From positions 1 to 64,000 of the forward strand of contig JANSXZ010000012.1 in assembly GCA_024742705.1 (NCBI GenBank): a stretch of DNA of 64,000 nucleotides, given 5' to 3'. A model generated the notes under the pieces. It saw nothing but the letters and a program-made list of their open reading frames with translations. It was not told the origin of the DNA and did no database searches. Each line of letters starts with the position of its first letter. Position 1 is the stretch's first letter. The position numbers and the translations under genes are program-made. Shown piece by piece: positions 18,016 through 26,342 of this stretch. This stretch comes from Paracoccaceae bacterium (GTDB lineage: Bacteria; Pseudomonadota; Alphaproteobacteria; Rhodobacterales; Rhodobacteraceae).

Positions 18016-19224
18016 ATGCATCGCGTTGTTATTACCGGAGCGGGCACCATAAATCCGCTGGGACAATCGGTGCCCGCCACGCTTGAGGCGATGCGCGAGG
18101 GGCGCTGCGGGATCGGACCGCTCGCGTTTCGCGATGTCGATCGTCTGATGATCCGCATCGGCGGACAGGTGCGCGATTTCGCGCCGGAAACCCGCTTCAA
18201 CCGGCAGCAGCTGTCGCTTTATGACCGGTTCACCCAATTCACCCTGATCGCCGCCAAGGAGGCGCTCGCCCAGTCCGGGCTGGAATTCAGCGGCGAACTG
18301 GCGGCGCGTTCGGGGGTGATCCTGGGCACGGCCGGGGGCGGTGTGGGGACCTGGGACGAAAACTATCGTTCGGTCTATGAAGAGGGCAAGAACCGCGTGC
18401 ACCCCTTCGTGGTTCCCAAGCTGATGAACAACGCCGCCGCCAGCCATGTGTCGATGGAGCACAATCTGAAGGGCCCGACCTTCACGGTTTCGACCGCCTG
18501 CGCGTCGTCGAACCACGCCATGGCGCAGGCCTTCGCGATGGTGCGCAGCGGCATGGCACCGGTGATGATCACCGGCGGATCGGAATCGATGCTGTGCTTT
18601 GGCGGGGTCAAGGCGTGGGAAGGGCTGCGCGTGATGTCCAAGGATGCCTGCCGCCCGTTCAGTCTGGGGCGAAACGGGATGGTTCAGGGCGAAGGCGCGG
18701 GAATCTTCGTGTTCGAGGATTACGACCACGCCCACGCGCGCGGCGCGGAGATCCTGTGCGAGGTCGTCGGATCTGGCATGTCGTCGGATGCGGGCGATAT
18801 CGTGATGCCATCCAAGCAGGGCGCGGCCCGCGCCATCGAAGGCGCCCTGGCCGAGGCCCGGATCGCGCCCGACAAGGTCGGATACATCAACGCCCACGGC
18901 ACCGGAACCGCCGCCAATGACAAGACCGAATGCGCCGCGGTCGCCGATGTTTTTGGCCCACATGCCGACAGCCTGATGATCTCGTCGACGAAATCGATGC
19001 ACGCGCATCTGATCGGCGGCACCGGCGCGGTCGAACTTCTGGCCTGCGTGATGGCGGTGCGCGACGGGGTGATCGCGCCAACCATCGGCTATGAAGAACC
19101 CGATCCCGAATGCGCACTGGACGTGGTTCCCAACGTGGCGCGCGAGGCGGATGTGGAATATGCGCTCAGCAACGCCTTTGCCTTTGGCGGGCTGAACGCG
19201 GTGCTGGCGGTGCGCCGGATCTGA
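18016..19224 (+). CDS. Beta-ketoacyl-ACP synthase, FabF (KAS II) type
   Basis: Condensing enzyme of 402 residues that elongates acyl-ACP with malonyl-ACP. The thiolase fold has a complete Cys-His-His triad: Cys162 in VSTACASSNHA, His294 in NAHGTGT and His331 in STKSMHAHLIGG (many FabF proteins read SMTGH at the last site). GGSESMLCFGG near 186 and NAFAFGGLNAVL near the C-terminus are also typical. It follows the special ACP by 12 bases, so the two probably work as a pair. The start could be GTG at 18010 (4 bases after AGGA) or ATG at 18016; I list the ATG. It abuts the convergent Ppx gene without any gap. Confidence 0.92.
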   Translation: MHRVVITGAGTINPLGQSVPATLEAMREGRCGIGPLAFRDVDRLMIRIGGQVRDFAPETRFNRQQLSLYDRFTQFTLIAAKEALAQSGLEFSGELAARSGVILGTAGGGVGTWDENYRSVYEEGKNRVHPFVVPKLMNNAAASHVSMEHNLKGPTFTVSTACASSNHAMAQAFAMVRSGMAPVMITGGSESMLCFGGVKAWEGLRVMSKDACRPFSLGRNGMVQGEGAGIFVFEDYDHAHARGAEILCEVVGSGMSSDAGDIVMPSKQGAARAIEGALAEARIAPDKVGYINAHGTGTAANDKTECAAVADVFGPHADSLMISSTKSMHAHLIGGTGAVELLACVMAVRDGVIAPTIGYEEPDPECALDVVPNVAREADVEYALSNAFAFGGLNAVLAVRRI

Positions 19225-20337
19225 TCAGAACGGCCCGTCCTCCAGAACGCCGTCGGCGCTCATCTGGGCATAGAGCAGACCCTCGCGCAGGCCGCGGTCG
19301 GCCACCGAAAGCTGATCGGTCGGCCAACACCGCAGCAACGCCTGAAGGATCGCGGCGCCCGACATGATCAGCGCCTGACGGTCCTCGCCAATGCGCGGAT
19401 CGCGCCGCCGCCCGGTCGGACCCAGATCGAGATAGGTGCGGATCACCCTGTCGATCTGGTCCGAGGTCATGCGCAGCCCGTCGACCTTGGTGCGGTCATA
19501 GCGCTTCAGGCCCAGATGGCTGGCGGCAACCGTGGTCACGGTGCCCGATGTCCCGACAATCTGAAACCCCGCGCGCGCCTGTTCGTCCTTGTAGGGGGCG
19601 AATTCGGTCAGGTTTTCTTCGAAGAACCAGCTCATCAGCGCGAAACGCGCCGAATCGTCCTCGACATCGTTGAACTGGTCGCGCAGCGTCGCGACGCCCA
19701 ATGGCACGCTGATCCAATCCACCACCTTGGCGGCGGGAAAGGGGCTTTCGGCGGGGTGGAAACCGGCGTGCAGCCGCATGATCGCCTTGGGCCGGTCGCG
19801 CCGGGGCACCGACGCGAGATCGATCCACACCAGTTCGGTCGAGCCGCCGCCTATGTCCACGACCAGCAGGTTTTCGGTTTTCGTCGAAACCAGTGGCGCG
19901 CATGAAATCACCGCCAGCCGGGCCTCTTCCTCGGGTTGGATGATCTCCAGTTGCAGGCCGGTTTCACGGCGTACCGTGCGGATGAAATCGCGCGCGTTGT
20001 GTGCCCGGCGGCAGGCCTCTGTCGCCACAAGCCGCATGCGCGAAACCTTGTTGCGACGCAGCTTTTGCTGGCAAATGCGCAAAGCTTGCACGGTGCGCGC
20101 CATCGACGCCCGCGACAGTCGGCCTGATTTCTCGAGTCCGGCGCCAAGCTGCACCGACTTCGAGAAGCTGTCGACCACATGGAAGCCGCTGCCCTTGGGT
20201 TGGGCAATCAGCATCCTGCAGCTGTTCGTCCCCAGATCCAGCGCAGCATAAAGCGCATCCGGTTCCGGAGGCAGGGGCGCGGGGCTTTCGACCGCTATGG
20301 GGAACGCGCCCGCACCGTCGGGACGCTTGGGCGCCAT
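19225..20337 (-). CDS. Ppx/GppA-family phosphatase
   Basis: Exopolyphosphatase / guanosine pentaphosphatase family protein of 370 residues with the actin-like ATPase fold. The first phosphate loop is ALDLGTNSCRMLI near residues 32-44, TEACRRAHN near 106 follows, and the second phosphate loop VVDIGGGSTELVWI is near 160-173. GTSGTVTTVAAS near 265 completes the nucleotide-binding set. It degrades polyphosphate or pppGpp; sequence cannot tell which. A Pro-rich N-terminal extension of about 28 residues (PIAVESPAPLPPEPDA) precedes the domain. No rlmE gene, a frequent neighbour in this group, is seen next to it. It converges with fabF. Confidence 0.9.
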   Translation of the reverse strand: MAPKRPDGAGAFPIAVESPAPLPPEPDALYAALDLGTNSCRMLIAQPKGSGFHVVDSFSKSVQLGAGLEKSGRLSRASMARTVQALRICQQKLRRNKVSRMRLVATEACRRAHNARDFIRTVRRETGLQLEIIQPEEEARLAVISCAPLVSTKTENLLVVDIGGGSTELVWIDLASVPRRDRPKAIMRLHAGFHPAESPFPAAKVVDWISVPLGVATLRDQFNDVEDDSARFALMSWFFEENLTEFAPYKDEQARAGFQIVGTSGTVTTVAASHLGLKRYDRTKVDGLRMTSDQIDRVIRTYLDLGPTGRRRDPRIGEDRQALIMSGAAILQALLRCWPTDQLSVADRGLREGLLYAQMSADGVLEDGPF

Positions 20338-20556
20338 CTGTCACGCCCTCCGATTTCGAGTTGTAACCAAAGTATGACGCATTGCCGATCCGCGCAAGTG
20401 GGCGTATGGGCGCCGAACGGGGTGCGGCCGCCGACAATGTCGTTTTGCGCCGCGCATCGTCGGCCCCGTGGCTTGTGCCGCGGGTCGCCAGGCGCGAAAC
20501 TCGGGCCGACGCGCCACCCCCCGGTCGGCGCCCCGAGCAAGGACACAGCAGGGCAG

Positions 20557-21261
20557 ATGCACGACATTTTGGCAGGGTTTCGCGCTGCGCTGGGATTGAT
20601 CGCGACGTTTGATGCCGAACTGTGGGACATCAGCCTGCGGTCGCTTCAGGTCAGCCTGTCGGCGCTGGTCATCGCCTCGGCCATCGCGATTCCCCTTGGC
20701 ACCTTGCTGGCGGTGCAGAGATTCCGTTTCCGGCGGCTGGTGATTTCGGTGATCAACGCGCTGATGGGATTGCCGCCGGTGGTGGTGGGGTTGATGGTGT
20801 ATCTGCTGCTGTCGCGGTCGGGGCCGTTCGGCGTATTGGGGCTGTTGTTCACGCCCTGGGCGATGATCGTGGCACAGGTGATCATCATCACGCCGCTGAT
20901 CGCATCGATTGCGCATCAGGCCATGCGCGAACTCTGGGCCGAATATCACGATCTGCTGATTTCGCTGAATGCGCGCAAATCGCAGCGCATCGCCACGCTG
21001 ATATGGGACGGCCGGCGCAGCCTGCTGACCGCCGCGCTGGCCGGCTTTGGCCGGGCCATAGGCGAGGTGGGCGCCATCATGATCGTCGGCGGCAACATCG
21101 ACCAGGTCACGCGGGTTCTGACCACGGCGATCGCGCTGGAAACCTCGCGCGGGGATTTTGCCCTGGCACTGGGGTTGGGGTTCGTGCTGATCGGGCTGGC
21201 GCTGATGGTCAGCCTGGCCACCCACTGGCTGTCGCGCACCGAAAGCGGCGAAAGATGGTAA
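20557..21261 (+). CDS. tupB: ABC transporter permease, tungstate (TupB) type
   Basis: Inner-membrane permease of 234 residues with about five to six helices and a MetI-type permease domain. The coupling segment is AEYHDLLISLNARKSQRIATLIW, leading into LAGFGRAIGEVGAIMIVGGNI near 163-183, a signature of the TupB/WtpB/ModB oxyanion group. The order permease-ATPase-binding protein and the features of the binding protein point to tungstate or molybdate. Start: ATG at 20557 after CAGGGCAG. The long open extension upstream overlaps the divergently placed Ppx gene. The 219 bases up to the Ppx gene show no clear ModE-type palindrome. Confidence 0.82.
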   Translation: MHDILAGFRAALGLIATFDAELWDISLRSLQVSLSALVIASAIAIPLGTLLAVQRFRFRRLVISVINALMGLPPVVVGLMVYLLLSRSGPFGVLGLLFTPWAMIVAQVIIITPLIASIAHQAMRELWAEYHDLLISLNARKSQRIATLIWDGRRSLLTAALAGFGRAIGEVGAIMIVGGNIDQVTRVLTTAIALETSRGDFALALGLGFVLIGLALMVSLATHWLSRTESGERW

Positions 21262-21962
21262 ACGCGATGTTTCCGCTGGCGTTGCAGGGCGTGACGGTTG
21301 CCCGGCGGGGCCGCCCGGTGCTGGGCCCTGTGGACCTGGTGCTGGGGCAGGGCGGGCCGACGATGATTCTCGGGCCGAACGGATCGGGCAAGACAACACT
21401 GTTGCGGGTCATGCACGGCCTTGAACGGATCGGCGCGGGATCGGTGGGCTGGCAACGCGACGCCCCCGACCGGCGCGCCTTTGTGTTCCAGACGCCGGTG
21501 ATGCTGCGCCGGTCGACGATCGAAAACCTGTGCTATCCCCTGCGGTTGCGGGGTGTGGGGCGGGCCGATGCGCGGCAGGCCGCGGCCGGATGGCTGGCGC
21601 GGATCGGACTGTCGGATCACGCCCACCGCCCGGCAACGCGGCTGTCGGGGGGCGAACGCCAGAAACTCGCGCTGGCTCGGGCGCTGATCGGGCAGCCCGA
21701 TGCGGTGTTCCTGGACGAACCTTGCTCCAATCTCGACGGCCACGCCACCCGCGAGATCGAAACGCTGTTGCGCGCGGCGGCGCAATCGGGCACACGGATC
21801 GTCATGGCGACCCATGACATGGGGCAGGCGCGCAGGCTGGCGGCGGATGTTGTCTTTCTGGTGGCGGGCCGGATTGTAGAAACCGGCGCGGCGCCGGCCA
21901 TTTTCGCCGCACCAAAAACGCCGGCGTTCCGCGCCTTTCTGAACGGAGATATCGTGACATGA
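21255..21962 (+). CDS. tupC: ABC transporter ATP-binding protein, tungstate (TupC) type
   Basis: ATPase subunit of 235 residues. Walker A GPNGSGKT is at 40-47, the signature motif LSGGERQKLALARAL starts at 130, Walker B AVFLDEPCSNLD starts at 150, and the H-loop His is residue 187 (MATHDMG). It has no C-terminal TOBE regulatory domain, as expected for TupC and unlike ModC. The start overlaps the last 7 bases of the permease gene, and the stop overlaps the ATG of the binding-protein gene by 4, so all three are one operon. The ATPase itself appears intact although its binding protein is not. Confidence 0.87.
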   Translation: MVNAMFPLALQGVTVARRGRPVLGPVDLVLGQGGPTMILGPNGSGKTTLLRVMHGLERIGAGSVGWQRDAPDRRAFVFQTPVMLRRSTIENLCYPLRLRGVGRADARQAAAGWLARIGLSDHAHRPATRLSGGERQKLALARALIGQPDAVFLDEPCSNLDGHATREIETLLRAAAQSGTRIVMATHDMGQARRLAADVVFLVAGRIVETGAAPAIFAAPKTPAFRAFLNGDIVT

Positions 21963-22715
21963 GACAGCTTGCACTGATTCTGGCCCTGCTGCTGGCGGGC
22001 CTGCCGCTGCGCGCGGACGAGATGAAGATGGCGGTGACCACGTCGTTCCAGAATTCGGGATTGGCCGATGTGCTTTTGCCGGCGATCAAGGCGGATCTGG
22101 GGCTGGACCTGCGGCTGCTGGTGGTGGGCACCGGGCAGGCATTGCGGCTGGGTGCCGCGGGCGATGTGGATGCGGTGCTGGTGCATGCGCGCGCCGCCGA
22201 GGAGGACTTCGTGGCCGCCGGCCACGCCACCCGGCGACGATCCCGCCGGCATCGCCGTGGCGCGGAATGCGGCGGGCGCGTTCAACCGCATCGCCAGTGC
22301 CGGCGCCGCCTTTGTGTCGCGCGGCGACGACAGCGGCACCCACAAGGCGGAACTGCGGATCTGGGACCGCGCGGGAACGGATGGCGGGCCGTCCGGGCGC
22401 TGGTATCGGTCGGTTGGCGCCGGAATGGGCGCCGCCCTGAACACCGCCGCCGCGATGCAGGCGTACATCCTGACCGACCGGGCCAGTTTTCTGAACTTCG
22501 GCAACCGGCGCGGCCTGAAGATCCTGTTTGCCGGCGATCCGGCCCTGTTCAACCAATACGCGTACCTGCCGGTCAATCCGGCGCGGCATCCGCACGTCAA
22601 TCACAGTGCCGCGCAGGCGCTGGAAGGCTGGTTGACCAGTGCGCGCGCCGCCGGTCTGATAGATGGTTACACCCTGGCCGGGGAACGGCTTTTCACGTTC
22701 AACGCGGTGCGCTAG
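21959..22715 (+). pseudogene. tupA: Tungstate-binding protein gene (tupA), broken by an out-of-frame deletion
   Basis: The N-terminal part (signal peptide LALILALLLAGLPLRADE, then VTTSFQNSGLADVLLP and VVGTGQALRLGAAGDVDAVLVHARAAEEDFVAAGHAT) reads in one frame up to about 22230. The rest of the protein (DDPAGIAVARNAAGAFNRIA, SRGDDSGTHKAELRIW through LAGERLFTFNAVR) continues in a different frame to the stop at 22713-22715. Compared with known TupA proteins, about 15 residues of the VMYNDFVIVGP region are missing at the junction, so this is a deletion, not a single-base slip. The shifted frame stays open far into the downstream gene. The protein is probably non-functional unless the defect is an assembly error. 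Confidence 0.85.
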
Positions 22716-24232
22716 CCGCGGCCTTCGAAAAGCTGCGCATAGTCCGCGCGCAGCACGTTCTTTTGCACCTTGCCCATCGTGTTGCGCGGCAGCGCGTCGA
22801 TTGTCAGGATCTGGCGCGGATGTTTGTAGCGCGCCAGCGCCGCCGCGACCGCGCGCATCAGGGCATCGGGGTCAGGGGCGGCGCCTTTGTCGGGCACCAC
22901 CAGCGCCAGAACGGTTTCGCCAAAGTCCCGGTGCGGCACGCCGATCACGGCGCTTTCCAGCACACCCGGCTGATCGTCGAGGACCAGTTCGATTTCCTTG
23001 GGGTAGATGTTGTAGCCACCCGAGATGATCAGATCCTTGTCGCGCCCGACAATCTGGAGGTATCCGTCAGCGTCGAGCCGCCCCAGATCGCCGGTGATGA
23101 AAAACCCGTTGTCGCGCAGTTCGGCCGCGGTTTTCTCGGGCATGTTCCAATAGCCCTTGAACACGTTGGGGCCGCGCACTTCGATCTGGCCGACATCGCC
23201 CGCAGGCACGTCGGCGCCGGTTTCGGGATCGGCGATGCGCAGTTCGACCCCTGGCAGGGCAAACCCCACCGTGCCCGCGCGGCGTTCGCCGTCATAGGGA
23301 TTGGAGGTGTTCATGTTGGTTTCCGTCATCCCGTAGCGTTCCAGGATGCGGTGCCCGGTGCGGTCTTCGAACCGGGCATGGGTTTCGGCCAGCAATGGGG
23401 CCGAGCCCGAGATGAACACCCGCATATGCGCGGTGGCGGCCCGGTCAAGGCGCGGATCGTCCAGCAGGCGGGTATAGAACGTGGGCACACCCATCATCGC
23501 GCTGGCGTCGGGCAGCGCGGCCATGATCGCATCCAGATCGAAGCGCGGGTGAAAGATCATGGCGCCGCCGGCCACAAGGCTGACGTTGGAAGCCACGAAA
23601 AGGCCGTGCGTGTGAAAGATCGGCAAGGCGTGGATCAGAACGTCGTCCGCCGAAAACCGCCAATGGGCGGCCAGGGTGCGCGCGTTCGACACCAGGTTCT
23701 CGTGGCTCAGCATGGCGCCCTTCGATCGCCCGGTGGTGCCCGAGGTATAGAGAAAGGCGGCCAGATCATCGGCACCGCGCGCAACGGTCGCAAAGGTGTC
23801 TGGCGCGGCGTCCGCGGCTTCGGCCAGCGATCCGGTGCCATCGGCGTTCAGCACCGCCAGACCTGCGCCCGCCGCTTGCGCCACCGGCGCCAGGGCGGTC
23901 TCGGCGGCCGCGCCACAGACCAAAAGCGCGGCGCCGCTGTCCTCGGCGAAATAGCGCACTTCGCTTGCGGTATAGGCGGTGTTCAGCGGCAGGAACACCA
24001 GGCCCGCCTGCGCGCAGGCCGCATAGAGCGCAAGCGCATCGGCGGATTTTTCGATCTGCGCGGCCACCCTGTCGCCGGGGCGCAGGCCGGTTTGCGTGAT
24101 CGCATGGGCAAGGCGCGCCGCCCTTCGCAGAAAGGCGTCGTGGGTGATGATGCGCCCGTCGGGCAAATGCAGGAACGCGGTGCCCTTGCCGCTGTGCTGT
24201 CCGAATAGGGCGTCAAAGAGATGATTTGCCAA
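22712..24232 (-). CDS. matB: Malonyl-CoA synthetase (malonate-CoA ligase)
   Basis: ANL-superfamily acyl-CoA synthetase of 506 residues, the usual MatB length. The ATP-binding P-loop LYTSGTTGRSKGAM is at 161-174, the YGMTETNMNTSNPYDG adenylate motif near 302-317, and the hinge GRDKDLIISGGYNIYPKEIE near 397-416. The C-terminal catalytic Lys lies in LPRNTMGKVQKN near residue 490. The MTETxMNxSNPYxGxRRxGTVG pattern is typical of malonate-specific members. It makes malonyl-CoA from malonate. It starts at TTG (24230-24232); no ATG or GTG is available near the conserved N-terminus MANHLFDALF. It converges on broken tupA with a 4-base overlap. Confidence 0.9.
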   Translation of the reverse strand: MANHLFDALFGQHSGKGTAFLHLPDGRIITHDAFLRRAARLAHAITQTGLRPGDRVAAQIEKSADALALYAACAQAGLVFLPLNTAYTASEVRYFAEDSGAALLVCGAAAETALAPVAQAAGAGLAVLNADGTGSLAEAADAAPDTFATVARGADDLAAFLYTSGTTGRSKGAMLSHENLVSNARTLAAHWRFSADDVLIHALPIFHTHGLFVASNVSLVAGGAMIFHPRFDLDAIMAALPDASAMMGVPTFYTRLLDDPRLDRAATAHMRVFISGSAPLLAETHARFEDRTGHRILERYGMTETNMNTSNPYDGERRAGTVGFALPGVELRIADPETGADVPAGDVGQIEVRGPNVFKGYWNMPEKTAAELRDNGFFITGDLGRLDADGYLQIVGRDKDLIISGGYNIYPKEIELVLDDQPGVLESAVIGVPHRDFGETVLALVVPDKGAAPDPDALMRAVAAALARYKHPRQILTIDALPRNTMGKVQKNVLRADYAQLFEGRG

Positions 24233-24282
24233 GGCGGGTGCCTATCGTTCTGGAATTGAAAACGGTGGTTGCGGGCGCGCCG

Positions 24283-25299
24283 TCAGCCCGACGAGGCGCG
24301 GCGCAGCGCCTCCAGCGCATCGGGACGGTCGAGCGCGGATTTACCGATGTCGAGGCCATGTTTGTCGGGGGCCGCGTGGCCGCGCAACAGGGTCTGAAGA
24401 TCGGCCTGAACCTCGGCGGGCAGGGCCGCCTGCGTGCGGTTGTCGACCAGCAGCGATTCCGCGGCAATACCTTCGGCATAGATGATGTGATGCCGGTCGA
24501 ACAGGATCTGGACGTATTCGACAAACCCGCCTTCCTCGATGCGCACCGTATCGCCGTTGACCAGGTGGCGCGCCTTGATCAGCACCTCGGGCTGGCCCAC
24601 GCCCAGACGGTCCGAACGTTGATAGATGAACAACCGGTGGTCGGGGCTGACCAGCAGATCGTTTGCGTTGTTCAGAACGCCCTTGGCGATGCGCACCGGC
24701 GCGAAGGCGCCCACGCCGCGTACGGTGCTGTGGCCGATCCACCGGACCGCCTGCGCGCCCTCATCGCGGGTCAGAACCCGGTCGCCGGGGGCGATGTTCT
24801 CGATCGGCACCTGCGCGCCTGTGGCCATTGTTATGCGGGTGCCGCGGGTGAAGGCGACTGTTGCGATGCGGGCAAAGCGGGCCGCAGCGCCGGCGCGTTC
24901 GGCGCCCACCAGAACATAATCGGTGCGCGCGCGCAGCGCCGCCAGCGGCAGGATGTAGGTCTGTGCCACATGGTCCGATGCGTCCACCTCGATCAGCACC
25001 AGCGCCTCGGCGGTGCGGCCATCGGGCGACATCAGCGTGGTCAGGCAATCCAGGTGAACCCGCGCGCCGATCCGGCCCGCGCCGCTGGCTTCGCCAATCT
25101 CGAGGGCCCCGGTTTCGTCCATCCGCAGCGTCAGCCGCAACAGGCGCGCATCGGCGGCAAGGCTGTAGACATCGTCGGGCACCAGATCCGCCAGCCCGCC
25201 CATCGCATCGCCCTGATTGGCCCCGCGGATCGCCCGCAGGGCATCGGCGGTATAAACCTGCATCGACTGGGCTGGGCTGAAGCTGCGCGTATCGGTCAC
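24283..25299 (-). CDS. Hint-domain protein lacking the catalytic cysteine
   Basis: Protein of 338 residues: a roseobacter-type N-terminal part of about 145 residues, mostly beta, then a Hint_2-type domain (about 148-290). The Hint domain has GTRITMATGAQVPIENIAPGDRV, VRWIGHS, the LLVSPDHRLFI block (His in the TxxH-like position) and a VNGDTVRIEE segment. Active Hint domains start with Cys or Ser; here the position is Ala149 in VAFTRGTR, so the first acyl shift of self-cleavage is not possible. This probably makes it a structural or binding domain. Start GTG at 25297-25299 after AAGGAACCGCC. No signal peptide is seen. Exact role unknown. Confidence 0.8.
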   Translation of the reverse strand: MTDTRSFSPAQSMQVYTADALRAIRGANQGDAMGGLADLVPDDVYSLAADARLLRLTLRMDETGALEIGEASGAGRIGARVHLDCLTTLMSPDGRTAEALVLIEVDASDHVAQTYILPLAALRARTDYVLVGAERAGAAARFARIATVAFTRGTRITMATGAQVPIENIAPGDRVLTRDEGAQAVRWIGHSTVRGVGAFAPVRIAKGVLNNANDLLVSPDHRLFIYQRSDRLGVGQPEVLIKARHLVNGDTVRIEEGGFVEYVQILFDRHHIIYAEGIAAESLLVDNRTQAALPAEVQADLQTLLRGHAAPDKHGLDIGKSALDRPDALEALRRASSG

Positions 25300-25432
25300 G
25301 GCGGTTCCTTGGACGGTGCAACGACCACAGGCTAGGAGTGCTGCGCGTCCGGGTCAATCGGTGGTGTTTCGCTGGCATCTGGTTTGTTGCGGGTGTTACC
25401 TATGCGTCGTTGGAAAAACTGGGAGACTGAAG

Positions 25433-26212
25433 ATGGATCTGGGAATTGCGGGCAAGCGCGCGTTGATCTGCGCCAGCAGCAAGGGGCTGGGGCTGGGCTG
25501 TGCCGAAGCGCTCGCCGCTGCGGGCGTGAATCTGATCATGAACGCGCGCGGGGCCGAAGCCCTGAACGCCTCGGCCGAGGCGATTCGCGTGGCGCATGGT
25601 GTTGAGGTGACGGCCATCACCACCGATATCACCACCGCCGAAGGCCAGTCACAGGTTCTGGCGGCGGCGGGCGATGCCGACATCCTCGTCACCAATGCGG
25701 GCGGTCCGCCGCCGGGCATGTGGTCGGATTGGGACCGCGAGGATTTCATCAAGGCGCTGGACGCCAACATGCTGACGCCCATCGCTCTGATGAAGGCGAT
25801 GTTGCCGGGCATGATGGACCGCGGATGGGGCAGGGTGGTCAACATCACGTCGCAATCGGTGCGCGCGCCGATCGGCGTGCTGGGGCTTTCGAATGCGGCG
25901 CGCACCGGGCTGACAGGGTATGTCGCCGGCACCGCGCGGCAGGTGGCGGGCAAGGGTGTGGTGATCAACAACCTTCTGCCCGGTATCCACGCAACCGATC
26001 GCGCCGATGCGCTGGACGGTGGCGTGGTCAAGGCGCAGGGCATCACGCTGGACGAGGCGCGCGCGAAGCGCGCCGCGACGATACCGGCGGGGCGCTACGG
26101 CACGCGGCACGAGTTCGGCGCGGCCTGTGCGTTTTTGTGTTCGCAGCACGCCGGGTTCATTGTCGGCCAGAACCTGCTGCTGGACGGTGGCGCCACCAAC
26201 CTGACGATGTAG
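25433..26212 (+). CDS. SDR-family protein with altered catalytic residues
   Basis: Short-chain dehydrogenase-like protein of 259 residues. The cofactor-binding region reads ALICASSKGLGLGCAEALA at 10-28, an atypical TGxxxGxG in which SSKGLGLG replaces it, and VTNAGGPPPGMW at 87-98 is the NAG motif. At the active site the Tyr-xxx-Lys pair is replaced by Ser153-NAA-Arg157 (GLSNAARTGL). It matches an SDR subgroup annotated as beta-ketoacyl-reductase-like that lacks the standard tetrad. GGPPPG and a final GQNLLLDGGATNL are also typical of that subgroup. Substrate unknown. ATG at 25433 preceded by GGGAGACTGAAG. Stands alone; the next gene is 130 bases downstream. Confidence 0.85.
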   Translation: MDLGIAGKRALICASSKGLGLGCAEALAAAGVNLIMNARGAEALNASAEAIRVAHGVEVTAITTDITTAEGQSQVLAAAGDADILVTNAGGPPPGMWSDWDREDFIKALDANMLTPIALMKAMLPGMMDRGWGRVVNITSQSVRAPIGVLGLSNAARTGLTGYVAGTARQVAGKGVVINNLLPGIHATDRADALDGGVVKAQGITLDEARAKRAATIPAGRYGTRHEFGAACAFLCSQHAGFIVGQNLLLDGGATNLTM

Positions 26213-26342
26213 CGCCGTCGCGGCGTGTCGGGGGGGCGGTCGGCACGGGCCCCCGCCACGCCCGAGGCTTGCACCGGGTCGCGCCCGTTGGTATCGGGCA
26301 CGGATCCGATGACGCTGATCGGGACAAGGCAACGAGGCTTTC

